Origin: Bacteroidota bacterium
GTDB lineage: Bacteria > Bacteroidota > Ignavibacteria > Kapaibacteriales > UBA2268
Reading direction: 5' to 3'
DNA: 40,458 nt
NCBI GenBank assembly: GCA_009777815.1
Contig: WRLB01000007.1
Span: 1 to 40,458, forward strand
How positions within the stretch are numbered: position 1 is the first letter of the stretch; every line of letters begins with the position of its first letter. The notes under the pieces were generated by a model that worked only from the letters and a program-made list of their open reading frames with translations, had not been told where the DNA came from and searched no databases. The translations under genes were made by a program, and so were the position numbers. Shown here piece by piece: positions 1 through 7,752 of this stretch.

Positions 1-81
1 CGTTATAGCAAGACATTAGAAATGTTAGATAATACATTATTATTGTTTTTTCACAGAAAGCAATTCAATACAAGTATTTAG
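1..81 (+). pseudogene. 3' end of a truncated gene, possibly an IS1-like transposase
   Basis: An open frame enters at base 1 and stops with TAG at 79-81, giving a 26-residue tail that contains KTLEMLDNTL. The same peptide is encoded at 36747-36800. A C-terminal pattern of basic/aromatic residue, SK, EM and hydrophobics loosely recalls IS1/IS1595-type transposase ends, but this is only a resemblance. Relative to the other copy there is a one-base deletion near position 45, so the last residues here are probably frame-shifted. Most of the gene lies outside the window, so function cannot be settled. Confidence 0.35.
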
Positions 82-137
82 TAACCAATGCCTCCGAGGA
101 GGGGTGGCATTTGCTTCAGCAAATGACGGGGTGGTTC
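81..137. repeat. Palindromic intergenic repeat, CCACCCC/GGGGTGG family
   Basis: This segment holds CCTCCGAGGAGG and the hairpin ATTTGCT-TC-AGCAAAT, and ends in CGGGGTGGTT. The same GGGGTGGTT end and stacked palindromes recur at 3779-3861. It lies between the truncated gene and the exonuclease promoter. Confidence 0.6.
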
Positions 138-149
138 AAAATATACTTT

Positions 150-165
150 TATTTTTGTATTTTTG
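150..165 (+). promoter_or_regulatory. Two overlapping -7 boxes for the exonuclease gene
   Basis: TATTTTTG occurs at 150-157 and again at 158-165, directly before the ATG at 169. Use of either box would put the transcription start within a few bases of the start codon, giving a very short or absent leader. No -33 TTTG at the usual spacing is evident. Confidence 0.55.
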
Positions 166-168
166 TAT

Positions 169-909
169 ATGAAACAATTTCTTATATTTGATATTGAAAC
201 AGGCCCATTAGATTGGGACGTCTTTTCTGATAGCCAGAAAGAATACTGGTTACGCGGAACTACTAATGAAAAAGAAGTAGAAGATAAAATGTTTATGCGT
301 GCTTTAACGCCAATGACAGGTAAAATAGTATGTATCGGTATGATGATAGTTGAAAAGAGCGAAACAGGTTGGAATACATTAAAAAAAGGTGTATTAGCAC
401 TCAATCCTGAAGATACTACAACAACTGAAATTACTACTGAATTGCTCGTAAATGACATTAAAATGCAATTATCTAATGAAAAGAAAATAATCGAAGATTT
501 TTGGAAAATTTTGCAGTATTATAGACAACCTACACTTATTACTTTCAATGGTCGTAATTTTGATATTCCTTTTATTATGCTCCGTTCAGCAATAAACAAA
601 ATTAGACCGCCTTTTAATCTTATGACAGGAACAAAATTTAATTATCCGAACCATATTGACCTTATTGATGAATTAACTTATTATAATGGTTCGCAATATG
701 GTGCGACAAGAAAATTTAATTTTGATTTTTATGCTCATTCATTTGGTATAGTATCGCCGAAGGCACAAGGCGTAGATGGTTCTAAAGTTCACATAATGTT
801 TGATGAAGGTAAAATAAAAGAAATATCTGAATATTGTATGCGTGATGTAGATGCTACTTTTGAACTTTTCTTGTTTTGGAACGAATATTTAAACTTTAAT
901 AGTATTTAA
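169..909 (+). CDS. Predicted PolB-type 3'-5' exonuclease (DEDDy)
   Basis: A 246-residue protein of the DnaQ-like fold, most like the stand-alone 3'-5' exonuclease domain related to family B DNA polymerases. Visible motifs are Exo I FDIETG (Asp8, Glu10), Exo II TFNGRNFDIPF and Exo III YCMRDVDATFE with the Tyr-x3-Asp of DEDDy enzymes. The expected role is metal-dependent 3' end trimming of DNA in repair or replication. ATG at 169 is chosen over the TTG at 163, because that TTG is part of the upstream TATTTTTG promoter box. The gene stands alone, with sufD convergent downstream. Family assignment is fairly secure; the cellular substrate is unknown. Confidence 0.85.
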   Translation: MKQFLIFDIETGPLDWDVFSDSQKEYWLRGTTNEKEVEDKMFMRALTPMTGKIVCIGMMIVEKSETGWNTLKKGVLALNPEDTTTTEITTELLVNDIKMQLSNEKKIIEDFWKILQYYRQPTLITFNGRNFDIPFIMLRSAINKIRPPFNLMTGTKFNYPNHIDLIDELTYYNGSQYGATRKFNFDFYAHSFGIVSPKAQGVDGSKVHIMFDEGKIKEISEYCMRDVDATFELFLFWNEYLNFNSI

Positions 910-971
910 GGTCAAAATGGTTTTAATTTTCCATATTTTGTGTAGTAGAAATAGAGCATCCTACAAATCCT

Positions 972-2282
972 TTAATTTATATCATTTATTATTAAATTAA
1001 TAACATTGTTTTTGAATTCATCGTTAATAGAAGAATGTTCTATAATGTCGTTTGCGAAAGCAACGAGCAAAAGTTTTTTTGCAGTATCTTCATCAATACA
1101 GCGAGTTTTCAGATAAAATAACAAGTCAGAATCTAAATTGCCGATAGCAGAACCGTGTGTTGCTTTTATGTCATCGTTATATATTTCTAATTGAGGTTGG
1201 AATTGAACCTGCGCATTGTCCGATAGTAAAATTGCTTTACTATTTTGTGTAGCGGAAGATTGCTCAGCATTTTCTTTAATTATTATTTTGCCATCAAAAT
1301 ACATTTTAGAATTGTCGTTTGCTACTACTTTAACTAACTGGTTTGATTTAGTATTTAGTGCTTTATGCTGTATAGTGGTATTCAAATCTACAACTTTATC
1401 ATTATTTGATAGGATAAAATATGTGTCATTTAATGTAGCATTATCGCCTTCTAATTTAATTAAAGTATCATTTTTATTATAATTTCTTCCTAATGTGATG
1501 CTATTCATATTTAGATTTGAATTTTTATCTAATTTGTAGTTACAGTTCTTTAAATAAGATGTTTTGTTAGTTAAATTATTGCTATCGAAATACACTTTAG
1601 AGTAATTTACATTAGCATTTTCTTTAAGGTAAATAGAATATGATTCAGAATAAATAGTATCAAATTTAGAAAAAATTAGCCCTATTTCAATGATATTAGC
1701 ATTAGAGTTTTTCCCTACTTTTATTAGTTTTTTTGAATTAACAAAATAGTTGTCAGGCAGTTCTGTAATAATATTTAAAAGATAAATTGGGAATTCTATT
1801 ATACTATTATTAGCAATATTTATGTAAATTCCGTTTTTGGATAGCAAATTGTTTAGTATAGAAATTTGTGTTTCATTTTCGCCATAATAAAACTCTACAA
1901 ATTGCTTTTTTATTTGCAAATAATCATAGTATTGCTTATTTGTGATACTTATTACATCAATATTTTTAGAAATTATTTTAGAATGTTTTTCAGAAAAATA
2001 ACCATTTATTGAAAAAATAATATTAGCATTTTCGGTAATTTGGGAAAGTATATCGTCAATATTTTTAAAACTATTTATTGCGATATTATAATCTTCGTTG
2101 TATATTTCGTAGTTAAAATCTTCAAAAAAATCTTTCGGATAAACTTTAAAATACTCGTTGTCATACTTAATAGTATCCATTTTTTGGAATATTTTTTCAT
2201 ATTCGTCTAAAAGAGCAAATGGACCTAATATACTTTGCTTATTTTTATTTATTTCTTTAAGAATTTTTTCTTTTATATCCAT
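972..2282 (-). CDS. sufD: Fe-S cluster assembly protein SufD
   Basis: A 436-residue SufB/SufD-family protein. The clearest part is the C-terminus, with ATHGSAIGNLDSDLLFYL followed by the TRCIDEDTAKKLLLVAFA helix, which is the conserved end of the family; the middle is a long beta-rich region as in the SufBD beta-helix. SufD partners SufB and the ATPase SufC as the scaffold that builds iron-sulfur clusters. Its length and weakly conserved N-terminus favour SufD over SufB. The usual neighbours sufB, sufC and sufS are absent from this window, so sufD is an orphan here. Two -7-like boxes lie upstream. Confidence 0.88.
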   Translation of the reverse strand: MDIKEKILKEINKNKQSILGPFALLDEYEKIFQKMDTIKYDNEYFKVYPKDFFEDFNYEIYNEDYNIAINSFKNIDDILSQITENANIIFSINGYFSEKHSKIISKNIDVISITNKQYYDYLQIKKQFVEFYYGENETQISILNNLLSKNGIYINIANNSIIEFPIYLLNIITELPDNYFVNSKKLIKVGKNSNANIIEIGLIFSKFDTIYSESYSIYLKENANVNYSKVYFDSNNLTNKTSYLKNCNYKLDKNSNLNMNSITLGRNYNKNDTLIKLEGDNATLNDTYFILSNNDKVVDLNTTIQHKALNTKSNQLVKVVANDNSKMYFDGKIIIKENAEQSSATQNSKAILLSDNAQVQFQPQLEIYNDDIKATHGSAIGNLDSDLLFYLKTRCIDEDTAKKLLLVAFANDIIEHSSINDEFKNNVINLIINDIN

Positions 2283-2289
2283 ATTTAAT

Positions 2290-2321
2290 CAAAAATATAC
2301 CATTATAATACTACAAATATA
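2290..2321 (-). promoter_or_regulatory. Two candidate -7 boxes for sufD
   Basis: On the minus strand TATTTTTG lies at 2297-2290 and TATATTTG at 2321-2314. The distal box is the better candidate, leaving a leader of about 25-30 bases. No comparable box is visible for the divergent gene at 2449. Confidence 0.45.
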
Positions 2322-2448
2322 ATAATTTTTTCAAAATTATTTATGCAGCGTATATACTCTTTATAAGGTGCATATTTTTTATTTTTAATAAATAATTGAT
2401 AATATTTTATTATATTAGTATTATTTAATTATGTAAAATTGAAAATAT

Positions 2449-3675
2449 ATGCTACAAAAAATTTGTTTAGAGTTGTTAAATGAAAAATGGAATTGTTTAA
2501 AACAAATAGAGTTTCCATTAAATGCAAAAAAAATCGCCGCCATAGAATGCTTTAATGATAGCATAAGGCAGTTCTTTTTTGCAGAAATAATTTATTATTG
2601 CAGGAATGTAATCAAACTACTTGCAGATAATAATAATATATCCTCGCAATTATTAAATGACGAAGATATAGAGCGTTTGATTAGTATTTTGTATGATTGG
2701 GTTGAGTTTGATGCTGAAAAAACAAAACTTGTTTTAGAAAATGCTATACAAACAGAACTGCTTTTTCTTATAAATCCTGCTAAATGTTTGGCAATGTTTT
2801 TATATAAAAGAAGTAATGAATGCATTGACGAAAGAACAATCAAGGATATAATAAAAGAATTAGATTTTATTAACGACCAACGCAATATTGTTAGTTCTAT
2901 AAAAGAAGAGTTGTTGGAAATTTCTAACCAAACAAATACTTTATCGCAATATGATTTTACAACGTTAATTAATGATATAGTATTTAATATAACTCAAAAT
3001 ATGGAACTTACTGAGTTGTTGCTCCCGTTAAATAACATTCAAACAATTTTGTCTAATGAAAATATCCCAATGACTATTATAGATATATTTTTCGCTGAAA
3101 ATGATTTGGCAGGAATACTAACTAAAATTAAAGAATATGCTACAAATAACGAAAAAGAAAGTTTAAGTTATAGCGAGATTTTAGATGTAGTAAATGATAC
3201 AATAAATAGCGTATATATTGAGCAACCAGAGGAAGAATCAAATACTAATAAAAACGAAAATATAGAAACTCCTGACGATTTAAATGAATATATTGAAGAT
3301 ATAGAATTAGAAGTTGATAATACAATAAACGAAATTGAAGAAGATAGCAATCAATTAAGTATTATTGAAGATGCAGAATTAGAAGTTGATAATACAATAA
3401 ATGAAATTGAAGAAGAGAGCAATCAATTAAGCATTGTTGAAGATGCAGAATTAGAAGTTGATAATACAATAAACGAAATTGAAGAAGAAAACAACATAGA
3501 AAATGCGATTAATTTAGAAGACGATGCAAACGATTCGCAAAAAGAATCTATAACAGAGATTCTTGTTAAACTACGTTCAGAAGACCTTAATCCAATAGAA
3601 ATAGAAAAAAATTATTTAGAAATGGAAAAAGAATTTTTGACTAACTTTAAATATAAACTATTAGGGTATTATTAA
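2449..3675 (+). CDS. Acidic protein of unknown function with 24-residue tandem repeats
   Basis: A 408-residue protein that I do not recognise. Residues 1 to about 260 are helical and of ordinary composition. Residues about 285-355 carry three near-perfect 24-residue repeats built on AELEVDNTINEIEEE and SNQLSI, encoded by 72-bp DNA repeats. The C-terminal 50 residues return to a mixed charged helix. There is no signal peptide or membrane segment, so it is probably cytoplasmic. The acidic Asn/Glu linker suggests a flexible spacer or a protein-binding region. The gene follows sufD divergently and no partner is obvious. Confidence 0.75.
   Translation: MLQKICLELLNEKWNCLKQIEFPLNAKKIAAIECFNDSIRQFFFAEIIYYCRNVIKLLADNNNISSQLLNDEDIERLISILYDWVEFDAEKTKLVLENAIQTELLFLINPAKCLAMFLYKRSNECIDERTIKDIIKELDFINDQRNIVSSIKEELLEISNQTNTLSQYDFTTLINDIVFNITQNMELTELLLPLNNIQTILSNENIPMTIIDIFFAENDLAGILTKIKEYATNNEKESLSYSEILDVVNDTINSVYIEQPEEESNTNKNENIETPDDLNEYIEDIELEVDNTINEIEEDSNQLSIIEDAELEVDNTINEIEEESNQLSIVEDAELEVDNTINEIEEENNIENAINLEDDANDSQKESITEILVKLRSEDLNPIEIEKNYLEMEKEFLTNFKYKLLGYY
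3284..3500 (+). repeat. Three 72-bp in-frame tandem repeats
   Basis: Three copies of a 72-bp unit encode the ELEVDNTINEIEE-containing repeat of the acidic protein. Units two and three differ from the first mostly by single-base, often synonymous, changes (for example GAT/GAG and ATT/GTT), so the expansion is fairly recent. The 72-bp period keeps the frame. Confidence 0.8.
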
Positions 3676-3704
3676 AAAAATGGTGACATATAGAAACAAC
3701 ATAC

Positions 3705-3939
3705 TTGTCATTCCGAACTTATTTAAGCATCTTATAAATTATTCTACTTTAACACGGGGGCTTGCCCCCGTGTTAATTAACCACCCCTGCCCCTCCACAG
3801 GAGGGGAACTGTTCCCACTCCTGTGGAGGGGAAGCAGTGCTTTAGCACTGCGGGGTGGTTCTTTTTTCATTCCGAACTTGTTTCGGAATCTCCTAATTAT
3901 ATGCGAGGAGACGCTGTATTAAATACAGCATTACAGGTT
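3705..3939. repeat. Cluster of dispersed palindromic repeats (gap without a gene)
   Basis: This gap after the acidic protein contains several dispersed elements in series. A CATTCCGAACTTATTT element starts at 3705. A perfect GC hairpin, AACACGGGGGC/GCCCCCGTGTT, lies at 3749-3776. A multi-stem element at 3779-3861 includes CCCCTCCACAGGAG/CTCCTGTGGAGGGG and GCAGTGC/GCACTGC. A CCGAACTTGTTTCGG element runs from 3868 and leads to an inverted pair CTGTATT/AATACAG near 3912. The small frame that crosses the gap is not believed to be a gene. Confidence 0.8.
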
Positions 3940-3956
3940 TTTTATGTAATTACATT

Positions 3957-5690
3957 TTATATGCTAAACTTTTCTGATTGAGTAAATTTAATTAAGTTCT
4001 CTAATAAAACTTCGCTTTGTGCAGTATTTTCTCCTAATGATTTTGCTATATTTGCTGCCATATTCATCTGATGTTTTAGTAGTTCGTTTGCTTGCAAAAT
4101 GATATTCATACGTAGTTCATCTAAAGAGTTTTCTTCATTGATATTTTTTGTAATATCCATAAATATCGCAGCAAAAGAATCATCTTCGGCAATACGATAT
4201 ATAAGTTCATAGCAAATAATATTATACTTATCGTGGACGACAGTTTTTTCTAATGTAGTAAGATTAGTATTATTAATTTCATAAAACGGCTCAGGATCCA
4301 TAATAGTAGAAATAGGTTTTCCAATATGAGTATCAGTAGTCCAAAATAGTTCTCGGAACTTTTTATTCATAGAAATAATTTTTAAATCACTTGAAAGAGT
4401 TACCACGCCATTAGGACTTGATTCAATAATTTTTGCTGCTTTACTTTCTGCCATTCTACGCATATATGGGGTACACATTTCTACCTCTGCCATTCCTTCT
4501 AACACAGCAGTAGCATGTTCAACACAAGTCGGATAGCCACAAGAAAAACAATTCGGTCTATTATCAGTAGAATTATTTTTCGTTTTTGTAAGTATTGTAT
4601 TAATTTGCTTTTCTGTAATAGTCGGTTTTGCAACTTTATTATTATAATTAAAAGTTCTATTAACATCAATTACTCCTTCTAAAGGGTCTTTATCTATTGT
4701 TTTATGTTTCCGTGATTTAATGTAATCTATAATTTCTTTTCTTTTTTCAAATATATTAGTATCAGTATGGATTCCAGGTCCATTAATACACCCTTTATAG
4801 CAAAAGAGAGAATCAACAAGGATACCTTTATTATTTTTTACAAAGTCCAATGAATGTTTTATATCTTGGAAGCCACTAATAACAAGAATGTTCGTTTCTA
4901 ATGTATTAATATACCCGTCCATCATATTTGCTAATCCGCCAACAAATTGATATAAGCGACCATTACCGAAAGGTATTTCATCATAACTACTTTCTTCACA
5001 CATTTTTAATGAAATGTTATTTTCATCAAAAAGTTCTCTTAATTCAGCAAAAGATAAAACTAAATCAACTATACCTTTAAACTCATCTCGCATTATTTCA
5101 ATCTTTTTAGGAAGACAGGAATCAATATGAACTATTACAATATCATTTCCTAATTTATGTCTTAGCCATTTAGCGTGTGCTATATATGGACTAACAACAG
5201 GAATGATATTTTCTATTAAATCGGGTCTATATTTTTCAATATAATTAACAACCGTAGGACAAGCCGAAGTGATATAACTTTTATTAGGATTATCTTTAAC
5301 TATTTTAGCCATCTGGTTAGCAACAACACTTGCACCAACAGAAGAACCCGATGCAAAATTAAATCCAAGTTGTCTCAACGCAGAAGGGAATCTTGCTCTT
5401 TCCCAATCAGCACAAATAGAAGAATAAGAAGGTGCAACTGAAGCAACTAATCTCTTTTTTGATTGCAGATATTCGTAAAACTTTTCTTTATTACTGATAT
5501 AAGAAATAGCATTTTGGGCACAATTCATTTTACATATATTGCAATCAATACATCTATCTTTCATAATATATGCTTGTCCGTGCTTGACTTTAATTGCTTT
5601 TACAGGGCAAGATTTTAAGCATCTATAACAATCTATACAATGTGCCTTTTTAGTAAAAACATAATCATTCTGTTTAATATCTTCATCCAT
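3957..5690 (-). CDS. Sensor-type [FeFe]-hydrogenase-like protein with PAS domain
   Basis: A 577-residue multi-domain protein. Order: two 4Fe-4S ferredoxin motifs (Cys18/21/24/28 and Cys47/50/53/57); an H-cluster domain at about 80-320; a further Fe-S motif (Cys381/384/389/406); a PAS domain at about 415-515; and a helical tail. The four H-cluster cysteines are present: Cys144 in TSACP, Cys192 in DSCLPKK, and Cys297/Cys301 in FCYKGC. The cysteine before Cys144, the proton-transfer residue of catalytic enzymes, is alanine, as described for sensory HydS-type proteins. This suggests hydrogen or redox sensing rather than bulk H2 turnover. No hydrogenase subunits or maturases are nearby. The domain calls are firm; the sensory role is inference. 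Confidence 0.85.
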   Translation of the reverse strand: MDEDIKQNDYVFTKKAHCIDCYRCLKSCPVKAIKVKHGQAYIMKDRCIDCNICKMNCAQNAISYISNKEKFYEYLQSKKRLVASVAPSYSSICADWERARFPSALRQLGFNFASGSSVGASVVANQMAKIVKDNPNKSYITSACPTVVNYIEKYRPDLIENIIPVVSPYIAHAKWLRHKLGNDIVIVHIDSCLPKKIEIMRDEFKGIVDLVLSFAELRELFDENNISLKMCEESSYDEIPFGNGRLYQFVGGLANMMDGYINTLETNILVISGFQDIKHSLDFVKNNKGILVDSLFCYKGCINGPGIHTDTNIFEKRKEIIDYIKSRKHKTIDKDPLEGVIDVNRTFNYNNKVAKPTITEKQINTILTKTKNNSTDNRPNCFSCGYPTCVEHATAVLEGMAEVEMCTPYMRRMAESKAAKIIESSPNGVVTLSSDLKIISMNKKFRELFWTTDTHIGKPISTIMDPEPFYEINNTNLTTLEKTVVHDKYNIICYELIYRIAEDDSFAAIFMDITKNINEENSLDELRMNIILQANELLKHQMNMAANIAKSLGENTAQSEVLLENLIKFTQSEKFSI

Positions 5691-5722
5691 ATAGCAAAAT
5701 AAGATTTTTTTGTAAATAACCT

Positions 5723-5730
5723 TATCTTTG
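5723..5730 (+). promoter_or_regulatory. -7 box for the Rpn-family gene
   Basis: TATCTTTG lies 34 bases before the ATG at 5765, fitting TAnnTTTG. The gap also has to serve the divergent H-cluster gene, for which no clear box was found. Confidence 0.5.
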
Positions 5731-5764
5731 CATTTTATAAGAATAAATTTAGATAATAGATATT

Positions 5765-6658
5765 ATGTCACAATATTTAGATCCGAAGAATGATTTAACT
5801 TTTAAGCGAGTATTTGGCGAACATAAACATCTTTGTATGAGTTTAATCAATAGTATGTTGCCACTTGAAGACCCGATTGTAAGCATTGAATATCAAACAG
5901 GCGAATTAGTTCCTGAATTGGCAGATATATTGCGTTACACTGTGGTTGATGTTCGTTGTACTGATTTAAAAGATCGCCAATTTATCGTTGAAATGCAGAT
6001 GTATTGGTCTGAAAGTTTCAAAAGTCGTGTATTACTTAATGCTTCCAAGGCATATGTAATGCAATTAGATAAAGCGAAAGATTTCAAATTGCTTCATCCC
6101 GTTTATGCTTTAAATTTTGTAAATGGCACCTTTGAGAAATCACCTGAGATGCGAGATGAATATTTTCATCATTACAAAATTGTAAATATAAAAGATACGG
6201 AGAAGCAAATTGAGGGCTTGGAGTTTCTTTTTGTAGAATTGCCGAAGTATAAGCCATTGGGTAGAGCAGAAAAGAAATTACATAATTTGTGGTTGCGTTT
6301 CTTAACGGAGATAAACGAGAGTACGAGTGAAGTTTCACAGGATTTGTTGAGTAATGAATTAACACGTGAGGCGGTTGGTTATATGGAAAGGTCCGCTTAT
6401 ACAAAGGAGCAGTTATTTGCATACGACAAGCGTAGGATAGATGCAATGACAGAGATTAGTGTTATAAGCGAAGCCAAAAGAGAAGGATTAGCCGAAGGTG
6501 AAGTAAAAGGAATAGCAAAAGGAAAAAGAGAAGGGAAAAGAGAAGGGAAAAAAGAAAAAGCATTAGAAATCGCTAAAGAACTAAAAGCACTCGGAATGCC
6601 AATTGAACAAATTAGCGAAATAACAAAATTATCAATAGTAGAAATAAAAAATATATGA
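5765..6658 (+). CDS. Rpn family recombination-promoting nuclease / PD-(D/E)XK transposase-like protein
   Basis: A 297-residue protein opening with the family hallmark YLDPKNDLTFKRVFGE. The PD-(D/E)XK-like active site is visible as Asp62 (VVDVRC) and Glu76-x-Gln78 (FIVEMQM). The C-terminal 80 residues are a lysine/glutamate/glycine-rich helical tail with short GKREGKREGKKEK repeats, then a small helix-turn-helix-like end (LGMPIEQISEITKLS). Rpn proteins are DNA endonucleases linked to RecA-independent recombination, often multicopy and prone to repeat variation. The gene appears intact, has its own promoter box and ends just before a GC hairpin repeat. Confidence 0.88.
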   Translation: MSQYLDPKNDLTFKRVFGEHKHLCMSLINSMLPLEDPIVSIEYQTGELVPELADILRYTVVDVRCTDLKDRQFIVEMQMYWSESFKSRVLLNASKAYVMQLDKAKDFKLLHPVYALNFVNGTFEKSPEMRDEYFHHYKIVNIKDTEKQIEGLEFLFVELPKYKPLGRAEKKLHNLWLRFLTEINESTSEVSQDLLSNELTREAVGYMERSAYTKEQLFAYDKRRIDAMTEISVISEAKREGLAEGEVKGIAKGKREGKREGKKEKALEIAKELKALGMPIEQISEITKLSIVEIKNI

Positions 6659-6676
6659 AAAAGTTATAATATATAA

Positions 6677-6741
6677 TTAACACGGGGGCAAGCCCCCGTG
6701 TTAATTTTGTGGAGATGCCGAAATAAGTTCAGCATAACAGG
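6677..6741. repeat. GC hairpin plus REP-like element
   Basis: A perfect inverted repeat with arms TTAACACGGGGGC/GCCCCCGTGTTAA at 6677-6704 is followed at 6711-6741 by a GATGCCGAAATAAGTTCAGC element. The hairpin could also end transcription of the Rpn-family gene, though no strong T-run follows. Confidence 0.75.
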
Positions 6742-6757
6742 ATTCAAACAACAAACT

Positions 6758-7144
6758 CTATGCTTTATTTATGGACATTTTAATTTTACCATCCAGAAAA
6801 TCTATTTCATTTTCGTCAGATAAAGTAGTGATGCTAATCGCATCACATAGCGTCTCATTACATACATAATCGTTCATTATTTTTATTGCAGATATAATAT
6901 TTTCATTTGCCTCTATACTTATATTTATTCTATCAACGACTTCTAATCCTGCATCTTTACGCATATTTTGTAATTTGCTGACAAATTCGCGTGCAATACC
7001 TTCCTGTATTAAATTGTCAGTTAGAGTAGTGTCAAGTGCAACAGTTATTCCGTTATTAGTTTCTACAAGCCAACCTTCTATATCATTATTTACAATTTCT
7101 GCGTCTTCTAAATTTATTTCAAAAGTTTTTATTTTTTGGTTCAT
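6758..7144 (-). CDS. Stand-alone C-terminal domain of isoleucyl-tRNA synthetase
   Basis: A 128-residue protein that matches only the extreme C-terminus of bacterial IleRS: DIEGWLVETNNGITVALDT, then LIQEGIAREFVSKLQNMRKDAG and a short beta-rich end. A full IleRS is over 900 residues, so the catalytic, editing and anticodon-binding cores are missing. The piece has a clean ATG, an in-frame TAA just upstream and a TATTTTTG box about 30 bases before the start. Either the gene was broken and this end is a relic, or the enzyme is encoded in separate parts. The open frame and promoter favour expression but do not prove it. Confidence 0.75.
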   Translation of the reverse strand: MNQKIKTFEINLEDAEIVNNDIEGWLVETNNGITVALDTTLTDNLIQEGIAREFVSKLQNMRKDAGLEVVDRINISIEANENIISAIKIMNDYVCNETLCDAISITTLSDENEIDFLDGKIKMSINKA

Positions 7145-7173
7145 TTTAATAGTTAAATTGCTATAAGAATTTT

Positions 7174-7181
7174 CAAAAATA
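7174..7181 (-). promoter_or_regulatory. -7 box before the IleRS fragment
   Basis: TATTTTTG on the minus strand, 30 bases before the ATG at 7144. Its presence suggests that the C-terminal piece is transcribed on its own. Confidence 0.5.
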
Positions 7182-7305
7182 ATGTTTTTTATCTATTTTT
7201 AGTAACTTACCAAAAAAGTTTTCCATTTTTACAATATATTTTATTAAATGCAAAATACATTTTTTTAACCAAGTAACAGCCATAAGATTACTTTAATAGC
7301 GAAAG

Positions 7306-7725
7306 TTATGTAATTGGGAATGAACGCTCAGCATATACGCTGCGTGTCTCATATAATCTTATTGTTAATATCTTAATGTTTTTATATGGTTGCAACTTTT
7401 CTTTGATAATGCTTCCCAAAAAATAACACAAATTTTCTGCTGTAGCATCAAAAGGCAATACTACCATTTTAAAATTATTTTGCTCTAAAAAAGATTTCAA
7501 TAAATTATCTTTTTCACTAACAGCAAAACTATGGTCAAAATTTTCTATTATGTCTCTGACTATATTGCCTAATATATAGTAATCTAATACCATTCCGTTT
7601 TCTGTTTCTTCGCTTTCTAATATTACTTGCATCCTATAAGAATGCCCGTGCGGATTGGAACACAAATTATGTTCTATTAGTCGGTGTCCCATTTCCCATT
7701 TAAATTCTTTACATATTTTTACCAT
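7306..7725 (-). CDS. queD: 6-carboxytetrahydropterin synthase (QueD/PTPS family)
   Basis: A 139-residue protein of usual family length. Zinc ligands are His14 (MGHRL) and His27/His29 (PHGHSY); Cys22 fits the catalytic cysteine. FDHSF, ATAENLCYFLG and the ending RLYETRSVYAE complete the family pattern. QueD converts dihydroneopterin triphosphate to 6-carboxytetrahydropterin in queuosine synthesis; other queuosine genes are not in the window. It starts 27 bases after ltaE ends, so it is likely the third gene of the STAS-ltaE-queD transcript. Confidence 0.9.
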   Translation of the reverse strand: MVKICKEFKWEMGHRLIEHNLCSNPHGHSYRMQVILESEETENGMVLDYYILGNIVRDIIENFDHSFAVSEKDNLLKSFLEQNNFKMVVLPFDATAENLCYFLGSIIKEKLQPYKNIKILTIRLYETRSVYAERSFPIT

Positions 7726-7752
7726 AATTTTATTTTTTTTATAATAAAATTT

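Noticed and set aside
78-458. Antisense frame opposite the exonuclease gene
   Set aside because: Low-complexity Ser/Val-rich shadow of a gene with clear exonuclease motifs on the other strand.
3680-3922. Open frame of 80 codons after the acidic protein
   Set aside because: It lies wholly inside the cluster of palindromic repeats; the peptide (IPNLFRN, LAPVL) is a translation of those repeats, seen again near 22206 and 39851.
3957-5690. Catalytic (energy-yielding) [FeFe]-hydrogenase
   Set aside because: The proton-transfer cysteine is alanine, a PAS domain is fused, and no partner subunits are adjacent.
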